Of a stretch of DNA of 64,000 nucleotides, positions 54,261 through 62,288 are shown in pieces (position 1 is the first letter of the stretch; each line of letters starts with the position of its first letter). The stretch comes from Rhizobium sp. ACO-34A (lineage in GTDB: Bacteria > Pseudomonadota > Alphaproteobacteria > Rhizobiales > Rhizobiaceae): assembly GCA_002600635.1 (NCBI GenBank), contig CP021374.1:186001-250000 (forward strand). The letters run 5' to 3'. The translations under genes were made by a program, and so were the position numbers. The notes beneath the pieces were generated by a model. The model saw only the letters and a program-made list of their open reading frames with translations. It was not told the DNA's origin and did no database searches.

Positions 54261-55865
54261 TCAGGCGAGGAATTCGGCACTTTCGCGAACGTGAATAACA
54301 GTCGGGCCATCCGCTGCAAAGGCCGCGGTGACGGCTGCTTCCAGTTCGTCGAAGCTTGTCGGTTCGGCAGTGTGGCAGCCATAGGCCTTTGCCAGTGCGA
54401 CGAAATCCGGATTGTGCTGGTTGACGCCGATGGTCGGGATGTTTCGTACGATCATGCCGTCGCGGATCTGGGCGAGACTGTCGTTGTTCCACAGGATGAT
54501 CGCCATCGGCAGCTTGTTTTCAACCGCCGTGCCGAGTTCCTGAAGCGTGAACTGGAAACCGCCGTCGCCGACGATGACGGCAACAGGTGTTTCCGGCGAG
54601 GCGATCTTGCCGCCGATAGCTGCCGGAAGCGCAAAGCCGAGCGTGCCGTAACCCGCCGGGAAGAACCACTTGCCGGGTTTCTCGGTCGGGAAGAAGGCAT
54701 AGCCGGTGTAAGCAAGCTGGGTCATGTCGGTATAGACGGCGCCTTCCGGCGGGATAGCCCTGCGCAGCGCGTCGAGTACGCGCACATGCTTCTGTTCCAG
54801 CGGCGTGAGGTTGTCGCGCTCGCTCTGGCGAAGGTCGGCAATGGCGTTCGATCCGTTGAAGCCGCCGATGACGGCGTCGGGCAATGCATCGAGCAGGCCT
54901 TCTACCGCGAGCGTCGCATCGGCGCAGATGGCGATTTCGGCATCGTAATCGCGGGCCAGTACGCTGCGGTCGATATCGACGCGGATCAGCTTGCCGGACA
55001 TCGGCAGCGGGCCGTCCATCCAGATATCGGGTTCGGCGAGTTCGGTGCCGATGGCGAGGATGACGTCGGCGCTCTCGATGAACTCCTGCGTCTTGCCGCG
55101 GTCGAGCGTGGTCTCGATGGCCAGCGGATGGCTGTCCGGCAAAACGCCCTTGCCGGCGATGGTCGGAACGACGGCCGCGCCGACCTTTTCCGCCAGCATT
55201 TTCACGGCAGATGCCGCGCGGGCCGCACCGCCGCCGACGATGATGAGGGGACGCTTCGCCTGCGCCAGCAATTGGGCTGCTGCGGCAAGATCTGCGGACG
55301 CGGGTGCTGCTTCGCCACCGGCGCTGCGCGCCTTCACCGGCTTGTCGTCCGGCGTCTTGAATACATCGAGCGGGATGGAGATATGGACAGGGCGCTTGCG
55401 GCCGGTCTCGAAGAGCGCGAAGGCGCGTGCCACATATTCACGGACCTGCTCGGGGTCGGTCGCGATGGCGGAGAAGGCTGTGAGCGGTTCGGTCACGCGG
55501 GCCTGATCGGTGATTTCGTGCAGACGGCCGCGCCCCATGCCAAGATCCTTGGTGGCGGCGACGGAGGTGATGACGAGCATCGGGATGCTGTCGGAATAGG
55601 CCTGTCCGATCGGGGTCGCGGCATTGGTGACGCCGGGGCCGGAAATCAGCAGGCAGACGCCCGGCTTGCCGGACATGCGCGCATAGCCATCGGCCATGAA
55701 ACCCGCACCCTGTTCGTGGCGTACGCCGATATGGCGGATGCCGGCGGCCTCAAGCCCGCGATAGGCTTCGAGCGTGTGAACGCCCGGCATGCCGAACACG
55801 GTGTCGACGCCATAGGCGGCAAGGATCTGCATGAGGCGGCTGCCGCAGGAAATTGCTTCGGTCAT
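54261..55865 (-). CDS. ThDP-dependent 2-oxoacid decarboxylase/synthase, acetolactate synthase-like
   Basis: A 534-residue ThDP enzyme with three domains. The catalytic Glu is Glu51 in RHEQGAGFMADGYAR. The ThDP-Mg motif begins GDGGFQFTLQEL and ends at WNNDS. Relatives include acetolactate synthase and 5-guanidino-2-oxopentanoate decarboxylase (AruI), to which it seems closer in length and N-terminus. It would decarboxylate a 2-oxoacid. No small regulatory subunit gene is near, arguing against branched-chain amino acid synthesis. Confidence 0.85.
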   Translation of the reverse strand: MTEAISCGSRLMQILAAYGVDTVFGMPGVHTLEAYRGLEAAGIRHIGVRHEQGAGFMADGYARMSGKPGVCLLISGPGVTNAATPIGQAYSDSIPMLVITSVAATKDLGMGRGRLHEITDQARVTEPLTAFSAIATDPEQVREYVARAFALFETGRKRPVHISIPLDVFKTPDDKPVKARSAGGEAAPASADLAAAAQLLAQAKRPLIIVGGGAARAASAVKMLAEKVGAAVVPTIAGKGVLPDSHPLAIETTLDRGKTQEFIESADVILAIGTELAEPDIWMDGPLPMSGKLIRVDIDRSVLARDYDAEIAICADATLAVEGLLDALPDAVIGGFNGSNAIADLRQSERDNLTPLEQKHVRVLDALRRAIPPEGAVYTDMTQLAYTGYAFFPTEKPGKWFFPAGYGTLGFALPAAIGGKIASPETPVAVIVGDGGFQFTLQELGTAVENKLPMAIILWNNDSLAQIRDGMIVRNIPTIGVNQHNPDFVALAKAYGCHTAEPTSFDELEAAVTAAFAADGPTVIHVRESAEFLA

Positions 55866-55889
55866 AATGGTTGATCCATCCAGTGTGTT

Positions 55890-56609
55890 TTACTTGGCCG
55901 CGTCGGCAAGGCCCGACATGATCGAGCCATACTCATCGGCAACGACCATCAGCGAGGCGCCGAGGTTCCTGGCATAATCCCGTTCCGTGCGCGACCACGC
56001 CGGCATGATCCAGGGCTTGCCGGCAGCCTTCGCCGCGGCCGCGATCCGGGCGAGATCTGCCTTGTCGGCATCGGTGTTGCGATAGGCGCCGCGGCCGCTG
56101 TCGAGTGAAAGGTCGCTCGGGCCGACGAACACGCCATCGACGGTCGGCAGGGCCAGGATCGCCTCGATGTCGACGAGTGCTGCGGCCGATTCCACCATCG
56201 GATAGCACTTCGTGTTGGCGTTCTCGCGCTCGTAATATTCCGGCGAAACACCGCCATAACGGGCCGGCCGGGTGCCGGAGAAGCTGCGATTGCCGAGCAT
56301 CGGATACTTGGCGGAACGGGTCACTTCGCGGGCGTGTTCCAGATTGCCGATATGCGGGATGATGACGCTGTCGGCGCCCATGTCCAGCGCCTGCTGGATC
56401 GGGATCGCCTGCGGTCCCAGCACCTTGGCATGCATCTTCATGCCGAGAGCCTTGCCGAGTGCGATGATGCGGTCGAGAGCTTCGAGATCAAAGAGGCCAT
56501 GCTCGATATCGAGCACGGTATGACGATAGCCGATATCATGGGCGATCTCGATCATCGCCTGATGCGGCGTCGAAAGCCAGACGGCAAGGGTGTCGATCGT
56601 GTCAGCCAT
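55890..56609 (-). CDS. HpcH/HpaI-family aldolase
   Basis: A 239-residue class II pyruvate aldolase-like protein. The base His37 lies in DIEHGLF, and metal ligands Glu140 (MVESAAAL) and Asp166 (GPSDLS) are present. The Arg that usually orients the pyruvate moiety (VRVP in relatives) is replaced by HAKVLG around 60-65. It would make or cleave a 4-hydroxy-2-oxoacid. It overlaps the RraA-like gene by 8 nt. Confidence 0.85.
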   Translation of the reverse strand: MADTIDTLAVWLSTPHQAMIEIAHDIGYRHTVLDIEHGLFDLEALDRIIALGKALGMKMHAKVLGPQAIPIQQALDMGADSVIIPHIGNLEHAREVTRSAKYPMLGNRSFSGTRPARYGGVSPEYYERENANTKCYPMVESAAALVDIEAILALPTVDGVFVGPSDLSLDSGRGAYRNTDADKADLARIAAAAKAAGKPWIMPAWSRTERDYARNLGASLMVVADEYGSIMSGLADAAK

Positions 56610-57297
56610 GGAGTTCAGCGTCCTTCCGGTTGCGTTCGGCGATCATGCCGGCGATGTCGACGAGGTCCTGCAGGCTTTCGCCCTTCTTCAGCCGCTCGAT
56701 CCAGCCGCCTTCGTCGGCCTGATCGGCCAGAGCGATGGCGGTGAGGCCTTCGACCTCGGACGGTGGCAGAACGAGGATACCGCAGTCATCGGCGAGCACC
56801 GCGTCGCCCGGATTGACAGCCACGCCGCCACAGGAGATCGGAATATTGAAGCCGCCGCCCATGTTGAGCAGCTTGGTGGTGATCGGCGAGACGCCGCGGG
56901 CCCAGGTCGGAACGCCGGCTTCGTGGATTGCTTCCGGATCGGTGATCATCCCATCGACGATCACGCCGGCAATACCGCGCAGCTTAGCAACGGCCGCCAT
57001 GAAGCCACCCCAGGGAGCATGGCGTTCATCGCCGGCGCGGTCGATCACCAGCACGTCGCCGGGGCGCACCCGGTCCATGGCGTGGTAGAGCAGCGTGGAG
57101 TCCGCACCCGCGATGGAAACGGTCACGGCTGTGCCGGCGATCCTGACACCATCGATCAGCGGGCGCAGGTCGTTGCGCATGAAGCGGTCGTGCAGATAGT
57201 GGCCGACGGTTGCCGCTTCCACGCCGCGGAAGCGGGCGAGAAGCGTCTCGTCGAGGGCGGCCGGCATGTCGCCGAACCGGTAGGATTTCATGGGCAT
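56602..57297 (-). CDS. RraA-like protein with altered aldolase active site
   Basis: A 231-residue RraA/HMG-CHA aldolase-fold protein (GVEAATVGHYLHD, PGDVLVIDRAGD, VNPGDAVLADDCGILV). Characterised aldolases of this family share D/E-X20-R-D. Here the corresponding residues are Gly98 and Thr119-Asp120 (VDGMITDPEA), so the acid and the Arg are missing. It may therefore lack classical aldolase activity or act as isomerase, decarboxylase or a structural partner of the overlapping HpcH-like enzyme. Confidence 0.82.
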   Translation of the reverse strand: MPMKSYRFGDMPAALDETLLARFRGVEAATVGHYLHDRFMRNDLRPLIDGVRIAGTAVTVSIAGADSTLLYHAMDRVRPGDVLVIDRAGDERHAPWGGFMAAVAKLRGIAGVIVDGMITDPEAIHEAGVPTWARGVSPITTKLLNMGGGFNIPISCGGVAVNPGDAVLADDCGILVLPPSEVEGLTAIALADQADEGGWIERLKKGESLQDLVDIAGMIAERNRKDAELHG

Positions 57298-57306
57298 TTC
57301 AGGGCC

Positions 57307-58449
57307 TCAGTTGGTGAGAAGGTGGATGGCGGCAAGCGGGCAGGAGACGGTCAGCATCTCGCCGGGCAAGGGTACGGGTGCTGCACCCAGCCGGTTCCTG
57401 ACGCGCATGGTCAGTGTCTCGCCGGTTGCCAGCGTGATCGGGATCAGACGGTCCGTGCCGGTGTAGACGGTCGTGCCACAGGAGCCGGTAAAGGAAACCG
57501 TCTCGCTTCCGCCCGCGCCGAGCGTCAGGGCCTCGGGGCGAATGGCGATCGTTGCCGTGTCTCCGATGCCAAGCAGCCGAAGCGGACGCGGAAGAACGAG
57601 GTCCAGCCCTCCGGCCGAGACGGTCGCTTCGCGGTCATCGATGTTCGTGACCTTGGCGTCGAGCATGTTCATGTCACCGATGAAATTCGCGGTGAACCGG
57701 TCGCAGGGACGCTCATAGATACCGACGGGGTCATCGACCTGACGGATGATGCCGGAGGACATCACTGCGATGCGGTCGGACATCGTCAGCGCTTCTTCCT
57801 GGTCGTGGGTGACGAAGATGAAGGTAATGCCGAGCTTTCGCTGCATTTCCTTGATCTCTACCTGCATCTCCCGCCGAAGCTTCAGGTCCAGCGCGCCAAA
57901 GGGCTCGTCGAGCAGCAGCACGGACGGCTCGTTCACCAGCGCGCGGGCGAGCGCCACGCGCTGCTGCTGTCCGCCGGAAAGGGCTGACGGCTTGCGGTCG
58001 GCAACATGCGCCATCCGGACAGAGGCGAGCGCTGCCTGTATACGGTCGCGTCGTTCGGCCTTCGGCACGCGCTTGACTGCAAGCCCGAAGCCGACATTGT
58101 CCGCCACCGTCAGGTGAGGGAAGAGCGCATAGCTCTGGAAGACGGTATTGACGTTGCGCAGGTGCGGCGGCGAGCCGGAGACCTCGCGACCGTCAAGCAC
58201 GATATTGCCGCTGCTCGGTTCCTCGAAGCCGGCGATCATGCGCAGCGTCGTGGTCTTCCCGCAGCCGGACGGGCCGAGAAAGGTGAAGAACTCGCCGGCG
58301 CGGATCTTCAGGTTCATGTGGTCGACGGCATAGGACGGATTTTCCGCATCGGAGCCGAAAACCTTGCACAGGTTGATCAGCTCGATGGCGGTCCCGTCCG
58401 GCCGCTGGGTGTTCCGGGTGTCGGGCGGCATCGCTCTTTCCAGGCTCAT
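57307..58449 (-). CDS. ABC importer ATPase, PotA/FbpC type
   Basis: A 380-residue ATPase. Walker A GPSGCGKTT, Q-loop FQSYALFPH, signature LSGGQQQRVALARAL, Walker B LLDEPFGALD and His-switch THDQEEAL are all canonical. The C-terminal TOBE domain follows 280. It is the only ATPase of this operon and so serves both permeases. Confidence 0.93.
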   Translation of the reverse strand: MSLERAMPPDTRNTQRPDGTAIELINLCKVFGSDAENPSYAVDHMNLKIRAGEFFTFLGPSGCGKTTTLRMIAGFEEPSSGNIVLDGREVSGSPPHLRNVNTVFQSYALFPHLTVADNVGFGLAVKRVPKAERRDRIQAALASVRMAHVADRKPSALSGGQQQRVALARALVNEPSVLLLDEPFGALDLKLRREMQVEIKEMQRKLGITFIFVTHDQEEALTMSDRIAVMSSGIIRQVDDPVGIYERPCDRFTANFIGDMNMLDAKVTNIDDREATVSAGGLDLVLPRPLRLLGIGDTATIAIRPEALTLGAGGSETVSFTGSCGTTVYTGTDRLIPITLATGETLTMRVRNRLGAAPVPLPGEMLTVSCPLAAIHLLTN

Positions 58450-58461
58450 TCTGCAACAGGG

Positions 58462-58506
58462 ATAAAAGGGGCGGCGGTCGGGGTTGGGGATTCTCGGCCG
58501 CCGCCC
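58462..58506 (-). terminator. Intra-operon hairpin between the PotD-like and ATPase genes
   Basis: GGGCGGCGG (58469-58477) and CCGCCGCCC (58498-58506) are perfect arms; on the minus strand CTTTTAT follows. It begins 16 nt after the SBP stop, so it probably acts as a partial terminator protecting the SBP message. Confidence 0.55.
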
Positions 58507-58522
58507 ACCGCTCAGATGGGAG

Positions 58523-59557
58523 TTACTGAGCGGTCTTCACCTTGGTCCAGCCATCCTGGTAGAGCTTGGTCGCGTCGCCGACATCGAGGATGAAGTCGAC
58601 CTTCGTCAGCTTGTCGGCCGGCGGATAGATGGCCGGGTTTTCTGCGACATCCTTCGGGAGCAGCGCCTTGGCTGCATCGACGACGGTTGCGGACTTCGAA
58701 AGGTTCGCGGCCTTGGCCGCGACTTCCGGCTTCATGATGTAATCCATGAACTTGTAAGCGGCCTCGGCGTTCTTGGCAGCCTTCGGAATGGAGAAGCCGT
58801 CGATCCACATCGAACCGCCTTCTTCCGGGATCACATAGTGAACCTTCGGGTTGGTGGTGATCGCCTGGGCGATGCTGCCGTTCCAGCCCTGCACGATGCA
58901 GGCTTCGCCCGAGGCGACGAGATCGCCGAAGTTGCTGCTGTTGTAGCCGCCGAGCACCTTTTTCTGTTCGATGAGCGACTGGGTGGCCTTTTCGATTTCC
59001 TCGGGGTTGGTGGTGCCGGCGTGGAAACCGTTGACCTGCAGGCCGGCGATGTAGGCGGCGAGCATGTTGTCGAGCATGTAGATGCGGCCTTCATAGGCCG
59101 GATCCCAGAGCGCCTTCCAGCTTGTCGGGGCGTCCTTCACGCATTCCTCGTTATAGGCGAAGCCGGTCGTGCCCCAGATATAGGGAACGCTGAACTTCTG
59201 GCCCGGGTCGAACGATACGTTCTTGAAGGCTTCGCCGAGATTGCCGAGGTTCGGCAGCTTGGCATGATCGAGTTCCAGCAGCAGGCCCTGCTTGGAAAGT
59301 ACCTGAACCGAATACTGGCTCGGCTCGATGAGGTCGTAACCCGATGCGCCGGCCGAAAGCTTGGCCATCATGGTTTCGTTGGAATCATAGGTGTCCATGG
59401 TCACCTTGATGCCGGTTTCCTTGGCGAAATCGTCGACGATTTCCTGCGGAAGTTCGCCCGACCAGGCGTAGATGGCGAGTTCCTCGGCGGATGCCGTGGA
59501 GGCCAGCAACAGCGAGGCAAGGCTCACCGTGGCGATGAGATATTTGCGGTTATGCAT
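58523..59557 (-). CDS. ABC importer substrate-binding protein, PotD/PotF type
   Basis: A 344-residue periplasmic protein. A Sec signal (LIATVSLASLLLASTASAEE) is cleaved after ASA. The body has the PotD-like pattern LAIYAWSGELPQEIVDDF and YDLIEPSQYSVQVL. Relatives bind polyamines or similar cationic or small organic compounds. AAGGGGAA precedes the ATG at 59557. It is the receptor for the two permeases encoded upstream. Confidence 0.9.
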   Translation of the reverse strand: MHNRKYLIATVSLASLLLASTASAEELAIYAWSGELPQEIVDDFAKETGIKVTMDTYDSNETMMAKLSAGASGYDLIEPSQYSVQVLSKQGLLLELDHAKLPNLGNLGEAFKNVSFDPGQKFSVPYIWGTTGFAYNEECVKDAPTSWKALWDPAYEGRIYMLDNMLAAYIAGLQVNGFHAGTTNPEEIEKATQSLIEQKKVLGGYNSSNFGDLVASGEACIVQGWNGSIAQAITTNPKVHYVIPEEGGSMWIDGFSIPKAAKNAEAAYKFMDYIMKPEVAAKAANLSKSATVVDAAKALLPKDVAENPAIYPPADKLTKVDFILDVGDATKLYQDGWTKVKTAQ

Positions 59558-59596
59558 GTGGTTCCCCTTTTTTGGTTGGAATTTTTGGCATGCGGT

Positions 59597-60391
59597 TCAT
59601 CCGGTCTTGCGGACCGTTTTCAGGTAGCGCCCCATCACCAGAGCGATGGCCAGCACGTTGATGCCGATCAGCATGGTGCCGAGCGCGTTGATCTTCGGGG
59701 TGAGGCCGGTCTTCAGCATCGCGTAGATCTGGATCGGAAGCGGCGTCGTGCCGACACCGGATACGAAGGTCGAAATCACGAAGTTGTCGAACGAGATGAC
59801 GGCGCAGAGCAGGGCCGAGGAAAGAATGGCCGGGGCCAGCAGCGGCAGCGTCACGCGCATGAAGGTCTGGGGGCCGTTGGCGCCGAGGTCGGCGGCCGCC
59901 TCGTCCAGCCGCGGATCCAGACCGGAAGCGGCAGCTCGCACGATCAGGAAGCTGAACGGCACCGAGACCAGAACATGCCCCGCGATCAGGGTCGTGTAGC
60001 CGAGCGCCATTCCCATCCACACGGTCGCGACCAGAATGCCGACGGCCAGCACGATTTCAGGCAGGACGAGAGGCGCGATCAGCGTGGTAGAGAAGAGAGT
60101 CTTGCCGGAGAACTCGCGCTTGACGACGGCGAGTGCGGCACTCGTGCCGATCGCGGTCGCAAGAACCGCGGAAATGACGGCGACGATGGCGCTGACCTTC
60201 AAGCCGTTCTGCAGGCCGCGATCCGAAAGCGCCTGCTGGTACCAGTCGAGCGAGAAACCGGTCCAGACCACCGTCGAGCGGCCGGCATTGAAGGAATATA
60301 TGACGAGCACCACCAGCGGCGCGAAGAGGAAGAGATAGCCGAGCGCCGTGATCGCCGGCACGAAGAAGCCTGTGATGCGATGGAGCCTCAT
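59597..60391 (-). CDS. ABC importer permease, PotC type
   Basis: A 264-residue permease with six helices and the EAA loop DEAAADLGANGPQTFMRVTL. ATG 60391 overlaps the stop of the preceding permease gene by 4 nt; the reading frame continues upstream but only antiparallel to that gene. Confidence 0.9.
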   Translation of the reverse strand: MRLHRITGFFVPAITALGYLFLFAPLVVLVIYSFNAGRSTVVWTGFSLDWYQQALSDRGLQNGLKVSAIVAVISAVLATAIGTSAALAVVKREFSGKTLFSTTLIAPLVLPEIVLAVGILVATVWMGMALGYTTLIAGHVLVSVPFSFLIVRAAASGLDPRLDEAAADLGANGPQTFMRVTLPLLAPAILSSALLCAVISFDNFVISTFVSGVGTTPLPIQIYAMLKTGLTPKINALGTMLIGINVLAIALVMGRYLKTVRKTG

Positions 60392-61248
60392 GCCCGCGCC
60401 TCCTCGACCCGGCGCAGCACGCCCATGTAAAAGACGATGATGACGGAGGAGATGACCAGCAGCGTCACCGACACCGCGGCGCCGAGTGGCATATTGCGGA
60501 AATCGAGGAAGAGCTGAACGATCAGGTTGCCGATGATGATGCTCTTGCCGCCACCAAGCAGGACCGGGATGGCATAGACACCCATGGCCGGGACGAAGAC
60601 GAAGAGCACGGCGGCCATGACGCCTGGTAGAGACAGGGGGAAGGTGACCCGCCAGAAGCTCTCGATCGGGCCGGCGCCGAGATCGTCGGCAGCTTCGAGC
60701 AGCTTGCGGTCCATGCCCTGGAGGGCGGCGTAGATCGGCAGGACTGCGGTTGGCAGGAAGGCATAGAGCATGCCGGCCATGACGGCGGGATAGGTGCCGA
60801 TCATTCTGACCGGGGCTTCCAGTATGCCAAGCCCCGTCAGAATGCTGTTCAGCGTGCCTGTGCGGCCAAGCAGCACCATCCATGCCGACATGCGGATCAT
60901 GAAATCGATCCAGAAAGGAATGATGAGAAGGGCGAGAAGTAGCGTCGCGTGGCGTCCGGCGCGAAACGCCAGGAAATAGGCCATGGGATAGGCGACCAGA
61001 ATGCAGATGGCCGTGGAGTAGAACGCGATCTTCAGCGAGTTCCAGAAGATCGGCAGATAGCTCGGCTGCAACAGTTCGCTGTAGCTTTCGAACGTGAAGT
61101 TCCAGACGGCGCCGCCATAGGCATCGCGCTCGGCAAAGCTGTAAGCGACGATGATCAGGATCGGGATAATAAGCAGCAGGATCGCCATGGCGACCGAGGG
61201 CGCCAGCATCAGGAAGGTGGTGAAGTTCCTGTTACCGGCGCGGCTCAT
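60388..61248 (-). CDS. ABC importer permease, PotB type
   Basis: A 286-residue permease with six helices and EAA loop LEAADDLGAGPIESFWRVTF. It overlaps the regulator gene by 4 nt, so regulator and transporter are one transcript. Confidence 0.9.
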   Translation of the reverse strand: MSRAGNRNFTTFLMLAPSVAMAILLLIIPILIIVAYSFAERDAYGGAVWNFTFESYSELLQPSYLPIFWNSLKIAFYSTAICILVAYPMAYFLAFRAGRHATLLLALLIIPFWIDFMIRMSAWMVLLGRTGTLNSILTGLGILEAPVRMIGTYPAVMAGMLYAFLPTAVLPIYAALQGMDRKLLEAADDLGAGPIESFWRVTFPLSLPGVMAAVLFVFVPAMGVYAIPVLLGGGKSIIIGNLIVQLFLDFRNMPLGAAVSVTLLVISSVIIVFYMGVLRRVEEARA

Positions 61249-61943
61249 GCGTTGGCCTCGCTGTCCGGTGCGACTGGCGCAGGAGCGACTGACGGCCTCG
61301 TGACCAGCTGAACGGAAGCGACAGTCAGGTGCTGTCGCATCGCGGCTTCCGCCCGGTCGGGGTCGCGCGCTTCGAGTGCGGCGTAGATCGCATCGAAGTT
61401 GGAGAGTTCGTCGAATATCAGCGTTACCGGCAGGCGGGAGACGTAAAGGCTGCGTACCGAGAGTGCGTAAAGCCTGCGAAGGGCCTGGGCCAGATAGGGA
61501 TTGCCGCTCGCTTCAGCGATGATGCCGTGCATGCGTTCGTCGATGCCGAGATGCCAGTCGATTTCCGACCGCTGTTCGGCAACGCCCTGACGCGCCTCTT
61601 CGATCAGGCCGGCAAGTGTCCTCAACTGAACGACGCTCATCCGGATGGCTGCGGTGCGGACTGCCATGATCTCGCTGTGCAGGCGGAACTCCTGCAGGTG
61701 GAAGAAGTCCGAGGCCGAGGTCGAGGAGACGAAGTAGCCACGCTGCGGCACCGCGAGAACCAGATCCTCCTGCGAAAGCCGCTGCAGCGCCTCGCGCAAC
61801 GGTGTGCGTCCTACATCGAGCATTTCCATGCAGGAGCGTTCGTCGATCGGGGCTCCGGGCAGAAGTTCGGCGCGAATGATGGCGGAACGCATCCCCTCAT
61901 AGGCCGTGTCGCTCATGCGTTTCTTTGGAGAGTTGGACGTCAT
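61245..61943 (-). CDS. GntR-family (FCD) regulator of the Pot-type operon
   Basis: A 232-residue regulator with a GntR winged helix (MRSAIIRAELLPGAPIDERS, LREALQRLSQEDLV) and an FCD ligand domain. It is the first gene of the nine-gene minus-strand operon and very probably autoregulates it through the palindrome at 61952-61981. Effector unknown. Confidence 0.9.
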   Translation of the reverse strand: MTSNSPKKRMSDTAYEGMRSAIIRAELLPGAPIDERSCMEMLDVGRTPLREALQRLSQEDLVLAVPQRGYFVSSTSASDFFHLQEFRLHSEIMAVRTAAIRMSVVQLRTLAGLIEEARQGVAEQRSEIDWHLGIDERMHGIIAEASGNPYLAQALRRLYALSVRSLYVSRLPVTLIFDELSNFDAIYAALEARDPDRAEAAMRQHLTVASVQLVTRPSVAPAPVAPDSEANA

Positions 61944-61951
61944 GTCAGCTT

Positions 61952-61981
61952 GATATATGGAAAATATATTTTCATAATATC
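61952..61981. promoter_or_regulatory. 30-bp near-palindromic operator upstream of the GntR operon
   Basis: Two 15-bp half sites meet at 61966/61967 with three mismatched pairs; the core GAAAATATATTTTC (61960-61973) is a perfect palindrome. It ends 9 nt upstream of the regulator ATG at 61943, so binding would block transcription start or elongation. Confidence 0.55.
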
Positions 61982-62288
61982 CGTGAAGGCCGAGCCGTCA
62001 ACCGTCAATTTTCCCGAAGCGGATTCTTTACCGCGCAGGGTTGTCGGAGCTGTGGATTTCGGCTGGGAGCTGCGGCCAACGGCTTCGATGCGGGGCGGCA
62101 AACTCTATTTGGCAGGTGTGAAACCCTCACGGTTTCGTGTTTTGGAGTGAGGAGCGGGCGTCCGCGTTTCAGCAATCGGTAAAGATTACATTTAACATTT
62201 GCCGGTAAAACTCTGTTAGCAAATGCTGTCAGTGGTCCCGGCCGGAGCGGAATGAAGCCGCCCGCCGTTTGTATAGAGTATCGGTGCC
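61982..62288. other. Intergenic region between the GntR operon and the GH25 gene
   Basis: 307 bp with no gene. Near 62177-62225 are two GGTAAA copies and a wide inverted repeat CATTTGC (62196-62202) / GCAAATG (62219-62225). These may belong to the promoter of the lysozyme-like gene. Confidence 0.4.

Noticed and set aside
54255..55874. A 539-codon plus-strand frame opposite the ThDP enzyme
   Set aside because: The minus-strand frame carries all ThDP motifs; the plus frame has only low-complexity Gly/Arg/Ala sequence.
58484..60430. A 648-codon plus-strand frame opposite the PotD- and PotC-like genes
   Set aside because: Crosses two real genes and the hairpin between them; no motifs.
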